A DNA stretch of 64,000 bases from positions 51,211,666-51,275,665 of the forward strand of contig NC_052018.1 in the NCBI RefSeq assembly GCF_015832195.1, given 5' to 3'. Positions 12,641 to 25,272 of the stretch are shown piece by piece (positions within the stretch are counted from its first letter, which is position 1; every line of letters starts with the position of its first letter). The translations under genes were made by a program, and so were the position numbers. A model generated the notes under the pieces. The model was not told the origin of the DNA. It saw only the letters and a list, made by a program, of their open reading frames with translations, and ran no database searches. The stretch is from Motacilla alba alba. Its lineage: Eukaryota; Chordata; Aves; Passeriformes; Motacillidae.

Positions 12641-12714
12641 GATGGTTGGATGGATGGATGGTTGGATGGATGGATGGATGGATGGATGGATGGATGGATG
12701 GATGGATGGATGGA
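12641..12714 (+). repeat. (GGAT)n tetranucleotide microsatellite
   Basis: About 18 copies of GGAT with two GGTT variants near the left end. The frames that read DGWM or IHPS repeats across it are artefacts. Confidence 0.95.
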
Positions 12715-15138
12715 CACATGCTTTTTCATAATACAGCAGGAAAGAGTAAAGCACATCATAATCCTGTCTTTTGCTATTAGACTTTTCTGTGCTTTTTCCT
12801 ATCCAGTGCCCAATTTTTTTTCCCAAACATGGTCCGTCCTTTTTGCTTCATTGTTTCCACCTCTATCTATTCAAGTTTATGCAAACAAAGGTAGTACAAG
12901 GGACCTAGAGAATTTCTGCATCTCTTGATTCAGGAGTTACTGTCTGGAGCCCTATTTCTAAATCCAAGATTTACTTTCATTCTCTGTCAGACAGTGTTGA
13001 TTACCGAGTTAGAGAAATTGATTCACAAGAAAAGGTTAAGGAGCTAAATACAAATAGCTTGGCTGCATGATGACTGAGACAGATGGGAACATCATAACAG
13101 GCTGCAGACTACGATTGCACTGAGAAGGAAGGGCCTCTGGGGGAAGGCATAAAACATAATCTGCCTCATTTTGAGTCTTCCAATTGTCACCAGAACCATT
13201 ATGGTGAAAAGGGAAGCAGGTGGCTGCTTTACATACTGTTTTGAATTTAAACAAGTCTCAGCAGAAACACTTAGTTAGTTATGGGTTATCATAAGAGTGC
13301 AATATTTACCCTGCTCCTTTAGATCACAACTCTGTCCAGCTTCAAATCCTGACTCCTTCAAGAACAGGAATCTGATGCTCTGGAGTGAGCAAATATGCAG
13401 GGCTCCCCCCCTTGTTCTTCTCCCAGCTCCCAGCCGTTTGTGGCATAGGGTTTTTTCTTGAGGTTTTATTAAGACCATTATATTTAACAACTACAAATTA
13501 ACCCAGCCCTCCGTTATTCCTCTACTTTTAAGCCCATTATTATTTTTGACACTGAAAGTGATTTCCCCAGTTTAGTTATGCATGGAATGCAGCTGTTGTC
13601 TAATCAGTAGATTGTGTGTTCTTGGCTGTTATGTTGAAAGATTCAATGGTTGTTTTTTCAGACTTTGGAAAACAAAGGGTTTATTTCACTTGCCTTTTTT
13701 CTAGACTGTGTGGTCATGGTCTTGTTTGTTTGTGGTTTGTTGCCTTTTTTTTGTCCCCTTTTAAAAATCAACTATATATTATATTGTATATCTGGGGTGT
13801 ACTCACTGTTCAAGATGTGAGACTGTCATAAACTGTGATCCTCTTATTTGTGGATTTTTTGACTGCTGCTGAGCAGGGATGACATTCACAGTGCTATACT
13901 GTGACACAGCATCTCTTTCCTACATAGTGGTAATAAATCATATAGTGTTTGTGTCAGTGTGGTTGTTTTGTCCCAGGTGTTTTACCTTGAAGCACTGAAT
14001 ATTGAAAATGGGTTATTTTCTCTCCCAGGCTAATATTTGCAGATGTGCAGTGGGGAGAGATAATTCTTTTACTTCTCTGTCACCAAGTATAAGAAAAATT
14101 TTTTTCTTTCCTTGTCCAAAGAAATGGAGATGGTGGATTTTAAAAGGGTCATTCTTGCCTTGGTCCAAGAGCCCGAGCCATGCCATTATTGGACAGGCAA
14201 GAATTCTTATTTTCAATAAGAAAACAAGTTCTTTCTCTGTGTGCAACAGCTGGCTGCACTCAGGAGCAGTTCTAATGTGAGAAAGATGGAGAGTGGAGGA
14301 TTTGTGTGGGAGGAAAAGAGGGAGAGAAGGGACAGATTTGCAGAGGGGAAGACAACAGAGAAAAGGCAAGTCCGTTCACTGCAGCAATGCTTTTGGTCAA
14401 ATATCTACAGGTTATTTTGGACCCTGTGGGATGCACAGCGCATTGATAGGGTTAGAAGCTATTCAGCACAGACATAAAACCAAAGTTCAATTAAACCCAT
14501 GTACAAGTTGCCAAAGTTTTCGGGGAGCTTTGTCAATCAGTGCACAAACCTTTCTTTTGTAATGAATGTAACTTTAACCTACGGAGTAGCTTACATGACT
14601 TCTAAAATCTCTCAGATAAAACCCCTTTGAAACTGAAAGGACTCCAAGTGGCATTTACATCAATACCTTCCTAAACAAGCAGGACCTGTAAAAGAACATG
14701 TTCTTGCTAAAAATAAACAGTTCCTGTTCAAAGATATTCACAAAATTAGAAGAATACAGGAATCTGAGAAAAAGGGCATTAGTATACATACGTAGTTTGT
14801 GCTATTCAGTAGCTGTCATATTCTATGTAAAAAGTGATGTTCAAGCAATTAACATATTAATGTTAAGGTCTCAAACTATAATTTAGCTGAAGCTTTATGG
14901 CTGAGACACAATAAAGATAAGAAATTGTCAGGAGCTCACTGTTCTTTAGGAAATGTAAAAAAGAGAATGTAACTTGAATATGTCATGGTACTCATTTCAC
15001 TTTATAATCTTCAGAGGCTTTCCAGAAAAAAACCCTCAAATATCTGTATTTTGATCCTCACATATGTAAAAGAATATCTCCTATTGTTATTATTGTGAGC
15101 TGGGAAGCTGTAGCTGGATGAAAAAGATTTCCCTAAGT

Positions 15139-15163
15139 AAAAAAAAAAAACAAAAAAAAAACC
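15139..15163 (+). repeat. A-rich tract
   Basis: Two A runs separated by a single C. Low complexity. Confidence 0.85.
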
Positions 15164-17465
15164 CACTGCCTAGTGTACTAAGATGTGAAATAGTTCATGA
15201 AAAGCACTTTTCATATGAAATCCAGATATAAATTATGATTTTCCACAAAATCATGACACGAATTTAAACACACAGTCAAAATAATGCAGTTTCATTGATA
15301 GTACTATGGTGGACATTGTGTGTAATATTTTCAAAACCACTGACAAGCAACTCTCAGTAATTTAGTAAAAACTAGTAGAATTGCACTTTCATGTGCATGA
15401 AATATATTAAAAATATGGATTTTATCCAAGCATTTTAACATCCATTTTTAATGAACTCCCTCCCCCACCAGTGAAAAAGAGACATTTGTAACTTAAAAGA
15501 AAAATCAACCTACCAAGCATTTAGTTGCAGGGAATCAACTGCCACTTATGACAAACTGCTTTCTCTACATCTCTGCTTTCCCGTAATCAAATTACAAATG
15601 GAGGTCATGTTTTTTTTTCATAATATGCCATTGGATTCAGGAAGAGCCACTGTAATTTGATATGCTCTAAATTTCTGTGCTTTCTTATCTGACCTAGTGA
15701 GGAAAAAGACAAATGTTACATAATTTCCATTTTTTTTCTTTATTTTAGGGAAATTTATCTCCACAGACCAGGATGTCTTTAGTATTATGATTTTGATTTG
15801 GAATGGTGAATTAAGACACTGATGAACATGAACCCTTTTTTACATGAAGGAAAAGATGCATGAGCTATTTTTCTGCTTTGCTCTATGGGACAAATTCCAA
15901 GCTCTCCTGGTTCATATACAGCACTGTGAAATAAGACAGTTTGAATTCTGAATGCAGTTGCTTTCCTTTTGCAGTATTTTTTTTTGGTGGTATCCTTCAT
16001 TGACAGGATTCATGGACTTCATGATAAAGAAAAAAGAAAAGCTAAATATTACTTTGTAACTTTCATTTTAAAACCACTTGTAATTTTATACAATGCTTCA
16101 GAAGGAATATTAATGGAGCTGCCTTCTAATTAATGTCTTTCATGTTCCTGGAACTACAAGAAATGCTGAAATACAAGTCATATTGGGATACGTTTGTGTA
16201 TGCCATTTACATGATTGGCTTAAATGTTTAACTTATGGGGTTTTTTAATGTCCTTGCTAATTCTTTTCTGTTTGACAGAATATCAGCCAATAAATGAGGT
16301 CAAATAAATCAATTATCCACCGTATCACCTCAGTATTTGGTGCATTTAATTTTTGCTCTAGACAAAGTCATGAACTGTTTTAATTCTTTTCTTGTGCATC
16401 AGGCTTACATTACCCATCTTTGCAGTCAGTCCCCTAAAAGTGTAGCCTTTTTGTCATCTCTCATTTGCACTGACAATGTCAACAAATGCTTTTGCTGAAC
16501 CCACAGTCACAGCCTCCATTAACTTGTATTTTAAATTTACTGACAAGTATCCTGTACTGCCCTCTTTCTTGAAATAATAGAATTTTTAGATTTCCTCTGG
16601 CTTTTTTAAGATTATTTTTTCTAGATCTAGGTGCAAAGCATCTTCAATGCTCTTTTTCAGTCTCTCTTTTGTACCTGGTGACTACCAAAGCCTACAAGAA
16701 TATTTAAACCACTTCCAGCTTTTTCCACTGACCTTTGCTTTGAAATGTTGAATGTCTTTGCAAGGCTCAAAACATCAGCCTGACTGACAATTGCAAACAA
16801 AAACCAGAGTCAGAGCAAAGTGGCTTTATGAACGAAACAAAAAATTGCAGTGAGAGCAAGTGCTGGTGAATGTATTGGATGAGACTGAGAGAGCCAAGGG
16901 GAAGTACCTTGGAGCATTGCTTTTAAAGCCAAGTTGATGGTTGTGTAAAGTTTTCAGTGAAATCTGGGGAATTCAAAGGAGAGCATGCTGCTGGCATACT
17001 GACCTGCAGGCTGGCCCAGCCAAACCACCCTCGAGCTCTCAGGATCTCGTTTAATAACTGACAGGACTAAAAAGCACTAGCTGGGACAAAAAGCACATGT
17101 CTCTAAGAAAAGATGTTTGCTTCTTCTTTCCAGGACATTCTCATGCTGAAAGACAAGCACTTAAACACTGAGCACTGTTTTTAGCGTCCAGCTTTACCGC
17201 AAGCAAGGCCAGACAGATCCACTTTGGCTCAGGGAACAGTAATTAACTTTTTCTACCATAAAAGCAGCTCATTCAGCTCCCTTTCCCCGAGATACAGAGA
17301 AGCAGTTTTTCTCAAGTAAAGGGAAGTTGTCTGTATGTAAATGCACCGTATTTTTCCCTCAAGCTTCTTTTCAAAGAAGCACTTGCTACAAACAAAAATC
17401 ATTAGTGCTCACAATATCTAAAAGGATCAATAAGGATTTGGATTTTGAATATATTTTGGCTGCTG

Positions 17466-17487
17466 TTGAAGCTGCATGCAGCTTCAA
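17466..17487. repeat. 22-bp perfect palindrome
   Basis: The half-site TTGAAGCTGCA is followed immediately by its exact reverse complement, with no spacer. It is centred on GCATGC and followed by a tandem AATGTTCATA pair. Confidence 0.95.
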
Positions 17488-18159
17488 TGTTCATAAATGT
17501 TCATAACCTGAAGTAAAAGATCCTGACAGCTATTTTGGACATGGAAGACCAAGGACAAGAAGTAAGCTGGGATGGATGCACAATGGGAAGATTCACAACC
17601 TGAGGCTGCTGCTCTTAGGGGAGCTGAATAATAAATAGAGCTACAGTGAGTGTGCTTTCAGAGTCAGTGGCATCTTTTCCAATGCTTTTGGTGGAAATCC
17701 CAGTCCATATCTGGGAGGAATCCCATGTAAAAAGTTGTTAGAATTTGGCCTTCATATTGTACTTACATGCACAATGACTATCACATGAACAACATGAAAA
17801 TCCTGGGAAAGATGTGACTTTATTTACAGGGGGCTGAATTTCACCTAATGCTAGTATTCTAAAAGGTCAATATCTCACCTAAGCTCATTGTTTGGGCTCC
17901 TTCTATTCAGCAGGAAAGGCAGCAAGAGAGAACCTTCTCCAAAAGCTGACTATCCTACATACCTCAGACATCCATCTCAGGACAGAGTGGGTGAATTGCC
18001 TGGAGATGCCACTTTTCTCCCCTGTGATTAGACTGCTATTCTAGGCAAGGCTTAAATTTCTGACTGGCTAAAGTTAAGTAAATTGAATCCCAGGGATATC
18101 TGTCTAAATAGCAGAATACATTTTGCTGTGTTTTCTATCATAATGACTTTTTGTACCTT

Positions 18160-18510
18160 GCATTTGTACCATTCACTCTTCTACAACTCCCTGAAAGGGG
18201 GATGTAGCAAGGTGGGGGTTGGCCTCTTCTCCCCAGTAACAAAGGATGGGATGAGTGCAAATAGCTTCAGGTTGTGCTGGGGAAGGTTTAGGTTGGGTAT
18301 TAGGAAAAATTTCTTTACATAAAGGGTTGTCAAGCATTGGAACAGGCTGCTAGGGTAGTGGTTGAGCCATGAGCCCTAGGGGTATTCAAAAGATGCATGG
18401 ATTTGATGTTTAGGGACATGGTGTATTGGTGGCCTTGGCAGGACTGGGTTAATGGTTGGACTTGAAGATCTTAGAGGCCTTTTCTGACCTATACGATTTT
18501 ATGATTCTAG
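18160..18510 (+). mobile_element. CR1 LINE 3' end, fairly young
   Basis: The sequence follows the CR1 3' UTR closely: 'attcactcttctacaactccctgaaag', 'ggtttaggttgggtattaggaaaaa', 'gggttgtcaagcattggaacaggctgc', 'gggttaatggttggacttgaagatctta'. It ends in the CR1 tail motif 'gattttatgattctag'. Divergence looks lower than in the other copies here. The 79-codon frame at 18083-18322 partly overlaps it. Confidence 0.9.
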
Positions 18511-20815
18511 GTTTTTGGTTATAGTATTGCTTATATAATATTTAAAAACTATTCTTGCACTTTGTCAATTTTAAAAAAATTAAAATTATAGGGAATAAAA
18601 TAATAATATTGATTCTTAACATTATTTAGCTTCTTAGTTGGATTATGTAGTGTGTTTTAATGCAGACAAAGGCTTAATAGGAAGCAAAAATTATTGTGAT
18701 GAGTGGAACCAGGCAAATTATGCTTGCAGGTGTCAAAAATACAGAAGATTTATTTCTAAAAGTGAAGAAAACATTCCTCTTTCTAAGCAACACATAAATA
18801 TATCCTGTTGTCTGCTCTAATAATTGCACAATCTCTGGAAGCCTGGAGGCATTTTACAACAAATACAAAAGATACAAAGCATTATAGCAATAGTATTCCC
18901 CTTTTTTTTTTTTTCTTTCTTTTATTCTCAAAAACATTCATCTGTTTCATTTTTAAATAGGTGTGATCCTCTCTTAGGCTGACTGTGGTGCATTTTGCCA
19001 TTCACTATGTTAGGACAGAATTCCAGATAATCAGTCTCTTGTTGCAGGCAGTCCAATGTGGTAAGCAACCTTGGGAAATTGAATTGGCTTTCCACTGTCA
19101 TGTGCTAGCAGACAGAATCTGGTAAAGGGGCAAGTGATGCATAGCTGGATCAGAGAGTGGGAGAGCAGAAAATGTACTACACAGCTGTTTGGTGGATGGG
19201 ATCATGGTGGGGAATGATCACCAGCAACTGCTAAGGCAAGGGAACAAAGAAACAATAAAAACTAAAGACCAGGGGAGACTGTGCAAGAGCTGATTAAACT
19301 TTTGTGGGTTTTATGCCTTCTAACGGGTCAAGGTGTCAGCAGGCAGTCTCCCGTGGAACGTTTAGTTGGGGAGTGAAGAAGCTGTGGCTGGACTCCAACA
19401 AGCTACTGACATTTTTTGCTGTGGTTTTCCAGCTCTCAGAGGCCACGGAGTAGGGTCTGTCCTGAGAATCCACAGCCAGGTGCTCTGGCTGGTCCGTGAA
19501 GTACTGGTGTCCTGGGCCACCTGTGTACCTGGATCTCTTGGCAGCAGTGTTGTAAAGGACCTAGAGCTGATCCCAACCATATCACCTTACACCATACAAT
19601 TGGTGAAATGTGTTATAGATCAATCCCTCAACGCATTGCTTGATACTTCAAAGGGCATCTCTGATGACTTCAGTAGTGCCATAGTCATGCTACAGGTCTG
19701 AAAAGGCAAATGGTATTAGAAGCCACATCTGAACTGGGAGCATCAATGCTCCATAGAAAACTATGCATTGCTAGACTTCTCAGCTTCCAGGTTGAGGGCC
19801 ATGGCCACTGCACACTTTTATCTCCAGTTCTCTCAGATGTAACTTTTTATAAGCATCCAGCTTGCTCAAGAATCCATATTCCACTCACTTCCAAGTGCCT
19901 GGAGTACTTGCCTGAGTCATTTCCTTGATAGCAGGAAGAACAGGGAGAGAAGGGGCAGCAATAGTTGTGACTCTCAGAGGGGGATTGTTATTACATTCTT
20001 TGAATGTTTAAGTAATGAAATAACCATTGTGATCAGTTTAAAAATGTATAAAAACTCTCTTGCCTTCAGGAAAGTAATGTTCAACTTTCATTTCCTCTAG
20101 AGACAAATATTAATTCAGAGGAGCAGAGGATAGAATGGAATGAACCAGGCTACTATAAGACTGTGGGGCTATCACCACATAATTCTAGAAATTGTTGCAA
20201 AAGCTGGAATATTAAATTTCACTGGGTGGAGAGATGGATGCAGTCCAAGGGCAACCTAGAGGGAAATAAGACTGAGCTAATGAAAGTCTGCTTTCTCAGT
20301 ATGTAAAGAATGTCTCCAATATTGTGCTCACTAAAATAGTATCTCTGGCCAATGTGAGAATAATCATAGGTAGAAATTACTTGTCCTTCCAAAAATCACA
20401 TGAAGAAGAATAAAAATTGCGTCTGAAAAAGCATGATCTGTAGATTTCAGCAAGCTGTCTCACTCCTAATGACATTTGAGTATCTTCTGAGATTGCCTGA
20501 CATAATGAGATTTTAGACTGGATTAGAGGATGTCTTTATTTCCTTGAATTCTGTGGAACTGCTGATTATTGTCTGATTTTCTTCCCTGTTCATATTTGGT
20601 TTTGTGGACGTTCTTTATTGAAGTTGTTAAAAGGATATATTTGACTACATCTCTTTTGACAGAGCTATGAAATATACTTTGAAAAATTTAACTAAAGTTT
20701 ACTCAGATGAAATAACCCCTGAGGATTATCCCTTCAATTTTCAAGGTAAGACTAGAACAGTAAATTATTTTCTTAGGAAGTAGAACTTGTGGGAACTAAT
20801 ATCATGCTAAAGCAA
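18511..20815. other. Intergenic, no gene seen
   Basis: Includes a T run near 18903 and a GC-richer stretch at about 19320-19700 with overlapping frames on both strands (111 and 72 codons). I could not match these to a protein or a repeat family. Confidence 0.55.
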
Positions 20816-21290
20816 AGATCACAGGATCACAGGTTAAATGAGATTGGAAGGGGACCTTTGGATATCATCTACCCCAGCCCCTTGGCTCAAAACAGGACTG
20901 GATAGACCACAAAGCTCAGGACCCCCTTATAAATACCTGCTGACTATGCCAAATCACCTTTAAATATATTCGGAAATTATTTCAGGATTAGTTGCTCCAG
21001 CACCTTCCCTGGTTGAGAGGTGATGCAAAAAAACCTTTAGTTCCCATAATCCTCCTTGCTCCAACAGAAGTGACATTTTCTTTCTCCCACTTCTCAGGAA
21101 GCCTCTCCCAATTGCTATGGTGGCCTCTTGGTGTCATCTGCCACCTCCCTCAGTGTTCATGGGAGAATGGACTTGTGCATGTTCAGTATTGTCCAAATGT
21201 TCCCTAAGCTGGTCCTCACCCATCAAGAGCAGTTCTGCCTTTTTTTACCCCAGGAACAAGATAACTTTGATTCTGGCACTGTTCAGCTGT
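20816..21290 (-). mobile_element. CR1 LINE fragment with 3' tail joined to RT-coding remnant
   Basis: The first part (20816-20950) resembles a CR1 3' end on the minus strand (cacaggatcacagg...attggaaggggacct). From about 20950 it matches, on the minus strand, the CR1 ORF2 segment upstream of the reverse-transcriptase core: remnants of '...W...WxKxNVT...' (WEKENVTSV) and the preceding HPR/ELAD-type region are readable. The two parts are not adjacent in a full-length CR1, so an internal deletion joined them or two insertions abut. Stops and frameshifts make it dead. The plus-strand frames at 20992-21350 are shadows. Confidence 0.75.
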
Positions 21291-23042
21291 ATCAGAGATA
21301 TGCTTTTCTTGCATCTTAATAACTCTTATTGCATATTTAGCCCATTCTGACACAGGTTTTCAGCCTGTAGGCTGGCATGGGTTACAGATAACACCTATCT
21401 TGATATTCACACATGTAGTCAGTCATTTTCATGACTGAAAAACAGAAAGAAAAAAAAGAAAGAAAAATACTGAAAACATGAATAATACAAGTTTTAGAAG
21501 TGGGTTAATAAGACCCTAGTTAGCATGTCTACATTATTGATACAGGAAATGGCCAAAAAGCTGTATCAAATTGGCCTAGTTTGAGAAAAAGAATTCAGGG
21601 TCTTGGTCTCAGCTAGAGGCAAATACTTATATATATGACAGGATGATGAGGCATCTAATTTCTTGGACATCTGAGCAGAATTAATAGGCCTGAATTAATT
21701 GTTCAATGCCATTTGGTGATTTCCTGGACCAATCTATAAAAATTTCTTGATTATTTGCCACTAGTGGTATAAGTGTGTTTATTTATCTTACTGAAAATGT
21801 TTGGTGAATTACACTTTGTCTCACTGAGTGCCACTGTTCACTACACCACTGTACTATGCTTTTGACTGAAAAAAGAAGCCTCAATTCCTCTTGAAAAAAC
21901 TTTTAGCATTGTCTTTGTCATGTCTGTTTTATATACTTACCCATGCCACCTTATCCTTCCGCACTATATTACTGTTTATTTCCATTATGCATAGGTGAAA
22001 TGTACTGCTCCATTTCTTTCTAGAGATCATAAGGCACCTTGGTAGCAGCTCTCTCATGTCTGCCAGAGCCCTGTTATGGCCAGTAAAACTCTCCCAAATG
22101 GAAATTCCTTCCTAGAAATGACAGGTGTTTTAATGTGAAGTTACTTGCTGTGTAATACGATGAAAACTTTCCTGCCCTTTCCAAAGGAAGAGGCCACCAA
22201 TGACCTTTGTACACCTCTCTTCCCAACAAGTCACAGGCATTTGAAATGGGACTGTAGGCAGAAACATTGTTGACTGGTTCATTTCCAGTAGGTACAAATT
22301 AAATATAGCTCCTCCTTCTTGTCCTGCAGTGGTATTTCGGATGTGTCGCTATCCTGATGTTTGCAAATTGACCAATACTGACAAGAAGTAAGTGAGAGTG
22401 GAGCTTCTGCTACCAGAAGGTTTTGATTCCAGATGAAATGCTAACGTGTCCTTCTGAAAACCCAATCTATATCTCCTCGCATAGAGCTTATTTCCTCAAT
22501 GTCCTTGCGCTGCATCAGGGTCTAGAATGGTATCCTTGAGCCACTTTGAGCACACAAAATGTTACATATTATGTTATGTGTCCACATAAAGGATATACAT
22601 GTTCTAGATTGATCAAAATTATAGAAAGTGTTCCAAATATTGCCTGGAAAAGATTGAAGTATATCCAATTTAAAGCTTCACTGACTAGTTTAGCACAAAA
22701 ACTTTGGAAGAACATGGGGAAGCATTGCTGCAATCACTTTTACACTTTTCATTCACCCTCCTCTGATTGCATGAGAGCTCATTTACCTTTACTTAAGGAT
22801 CTTGATTATGAGCTGCATCAGGCCCTTGTCCTGGGCCTGCCTTTAAAATACTGTGTGCTGAGAAAAATCCCCAGAATCCTATACAAATTAGGAATGTTAC
22901 AGTTGGTCCCTTCCAAATGTTCTGGAGCTTAGGATAACCTACTCTTTGCCTACTGGGCACTGCAACAATAGTAAAAGAGAAGGATTTAAAGCACATTATA
23001 GGACATTAATTAGATGTAGAATCTCAAAGTCTAGAAGTACTA

Positions 23043-23111
23043 CAAAAAGAAAAAAAAAACACACAAAAAACCCCAAACCAAAACCAAATCAAAAAAAAAA
23101 ACCCCAAAACA
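23043..23111 (+). repeat. A/C-rich low-complexity tract
   Basis: Runs of A broken by AC and CCCC motifs (aaaaccccaaaacac). Simple sequence only. Confidence 0.8.
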
Positions 23112-25236
23112 CTTAACTAGCCTGTGTCCTTTCGGGGAGGATTTTCCAAGGAGAGTTAATTTCTCTGCACAGAGAAAGAGCCTAACTCCTCATGATGCCC
23201 AAGAAATTCTCCTCCCACAGTTTTCCCTCTACTTCTGTAATCTAGCTGTGCTAAAGGACACCTACAAGAGTCAAGTGTCAGCTTGAGACCAGCTAGCAGA
23301 AAAAACACTGAAATGGAAAAGTGCTGTTTCGCAATTAATCTTAAGTCTCTCCTTTTGCGTTGTCTCCTACATTTCTCTTTCTATAATTCTGCTTGTATTA
23401 TTCTGACAAGGACTTCTGTAAACTCCCAAGATGCCAACCTGAAGCTGACAAGAATGGTGGCAAAAATACCTAAAGCACAAATTCTTTTGACAGACTAACA
23501 GGAGTCTGTTGTCTGCTGGAATCACCTTTCATTTCTTCTGCTTTGCCCTCTGCAGACACCTCAGCGCCAGCCTGAGGGTGTCAGGCATAATTCTGCAAAG
23601 ACACAGAGAAGGAAAGGAAAATGCCAAGTGTCAAGTCTATCCCATGACCTCCCACTGCTATATAAACTGAAAAGAGAAATCATGGGAAAGTGGCCAGTTA
23701 GTTTCTCAAGTCTTGACAAGTTTAATTGATTCCCAAGTACTTTCATAGCTATGCTGAGAGATATGTGTGTTTAGGATACAATAAAGTGTTCATTGAAATC
23801 AATCAGACTCTATTCTGAATTCAGTGGGCTGAAGGTTGACTCTGGCTTCAATCATGAGGGTTCTGTAATATGCATTTTTAAAGGACTGATACAGAATCCA
23901 TCATTCCACTAGCATGAAAAAAAGAGGCAACAAGGGACATTTTGAAGTTTTGTATTAGAAACACAAGATCAGTAGAGCATGAAAGCTCATATATGTGCTC
24001 TTATATAATAATAAAAGAAGTTTTTTGTTGTTTTTTTTTTTTGGCAGTTACTGATGAGGTAATTTCTAGTGTTACTGATGCAAGTGCTTTACGTTGCTCT
24101 TCTGAAGAAAATGTGCACTGGCATCACTAACCCTGATCATTCAGTTATATTGCCAATTAAGTCCAAGCAGTAATGCTCAAAGGAGCTACAGATCAGCACA
24201 CTCTGGAAAAGGCTAACTATCCAAAGATAAACCACTGACTTTGATGGAAACTAAATCAAGCCGCAGCATTTAGCTAACATATCCCTTTGAATTTTTGTCA
24301 TTCTGAGTGGGTTTTATTTTAAAACAGAGACTCTCCTCTTGAGAACTGGAAAGCTGACATTCTGTATCTATGTCCATGCCATTTGACATTCCTATCATGG
24401 CAACTTACCTTCACTGCCATTTGTCACAAATGCTGATGTGGATATGTCAGCTGTCTACGCAGATATGTCATGGAGAAAAAAACAACTGAAATAAAAGTAG
24501 ATGCCAATAATGAAACAGTGATGCTTCTGTGAGCACTGTGTTAATTGATGTTATCTGTGCTTACTCACCATCAGTAGCTGGAGCTTACATGGCAAGGAGT
24601 TGTAGTAGGATGTTCCACAGGTTTGAAAGGTCAAGTTTAATTTTCCAAACATCTGTAAGTTTATTTTCAACACTTCAATGGCAAATCAAATTCACTTGAG
24701 CAAACTTGTCATATAAATAACTTGTAGTACTGAAGATACAAATTCAGAGTAAAATTGGAGAAATCATAGTCCCTACTAGGTAAAAAGAGCTAGCATACCC
24801 TGGAACAGAAGCAGCTGGCATGAGTGGCCACAGCATTCTTAAATGGGATCTTTTCTAAGTAACCAAGAGCAGGTACATATTTTCGTGGGAATAATGCTAA
24901 TGGGCCTACTGTTATTTGTCAGTTTAATACTTATTATTATATAACACTTGTGGAAGGAGCTGCACAAGGGAGGAAAAAAGGCAGTAGCTCAGATTCCAAG
25001 CAACAATTTTGGCACTGGCTTTCACTAAGTAACTGATCACTTTGAAAAGGAGAGGATCACTTTGAAAAGCAGTCAGGTCTTGGGAAGTCTGAACGCAAAT
25101 GGTGCCACCCACTCAGGATGACAATCAGGGGCTCTGGGACACTTCCTTGTGGCCACTGCCTTCAGTAGAGACATCACCATGATAGCAATTGTCATCAACT
25201 GGGAGTCCTCTTTCATAGGTGTAGCGGGTTCGGTGT

Positions 25237-25272
25237 GGGATGTGCTGCCAAGAAGGAATGGCAGCACATCCC
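25237..25272. repeat. 14-bp inverted repeat with 8-base loop
   Basis: GGGATGTGCTGCCA (25237-25250) pairs exactly with TGGCAGCACATCCC (25259-25272) around the loop AGAAGGAA. The stem is GC-rich in an AT-rich region and could form a stable hairpin. It is too short for a microRNA precursor. Confidence 0.9.

Larger units (their letters stand above)
7201..18159. other. Intergenic, mostly unique sequence
   Basis: Holds the repeats at 12435-12523, 12641-12714 and 15139, and the palindrome at 17466. The 219-codon minus frame at 7484-8143 is the longest open frame in unique DNA here, but it shows no domain, no start context and no splice structure. Nothing else is recognised. Confidence 0.6.

Noticed and set aside
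22546..22932. 128-codon + frame
   Set aside because: No domain or similarity was recognised; no promoter or splice context was seen. It is consistent with chance in unique DNA.
25237..25272. MicroRNA gene or bacterial-type terminator
   Set aside because: The stem is only 14 bp, with no flanking pairing of precursor length and no T run. The genome is eukaryotic.
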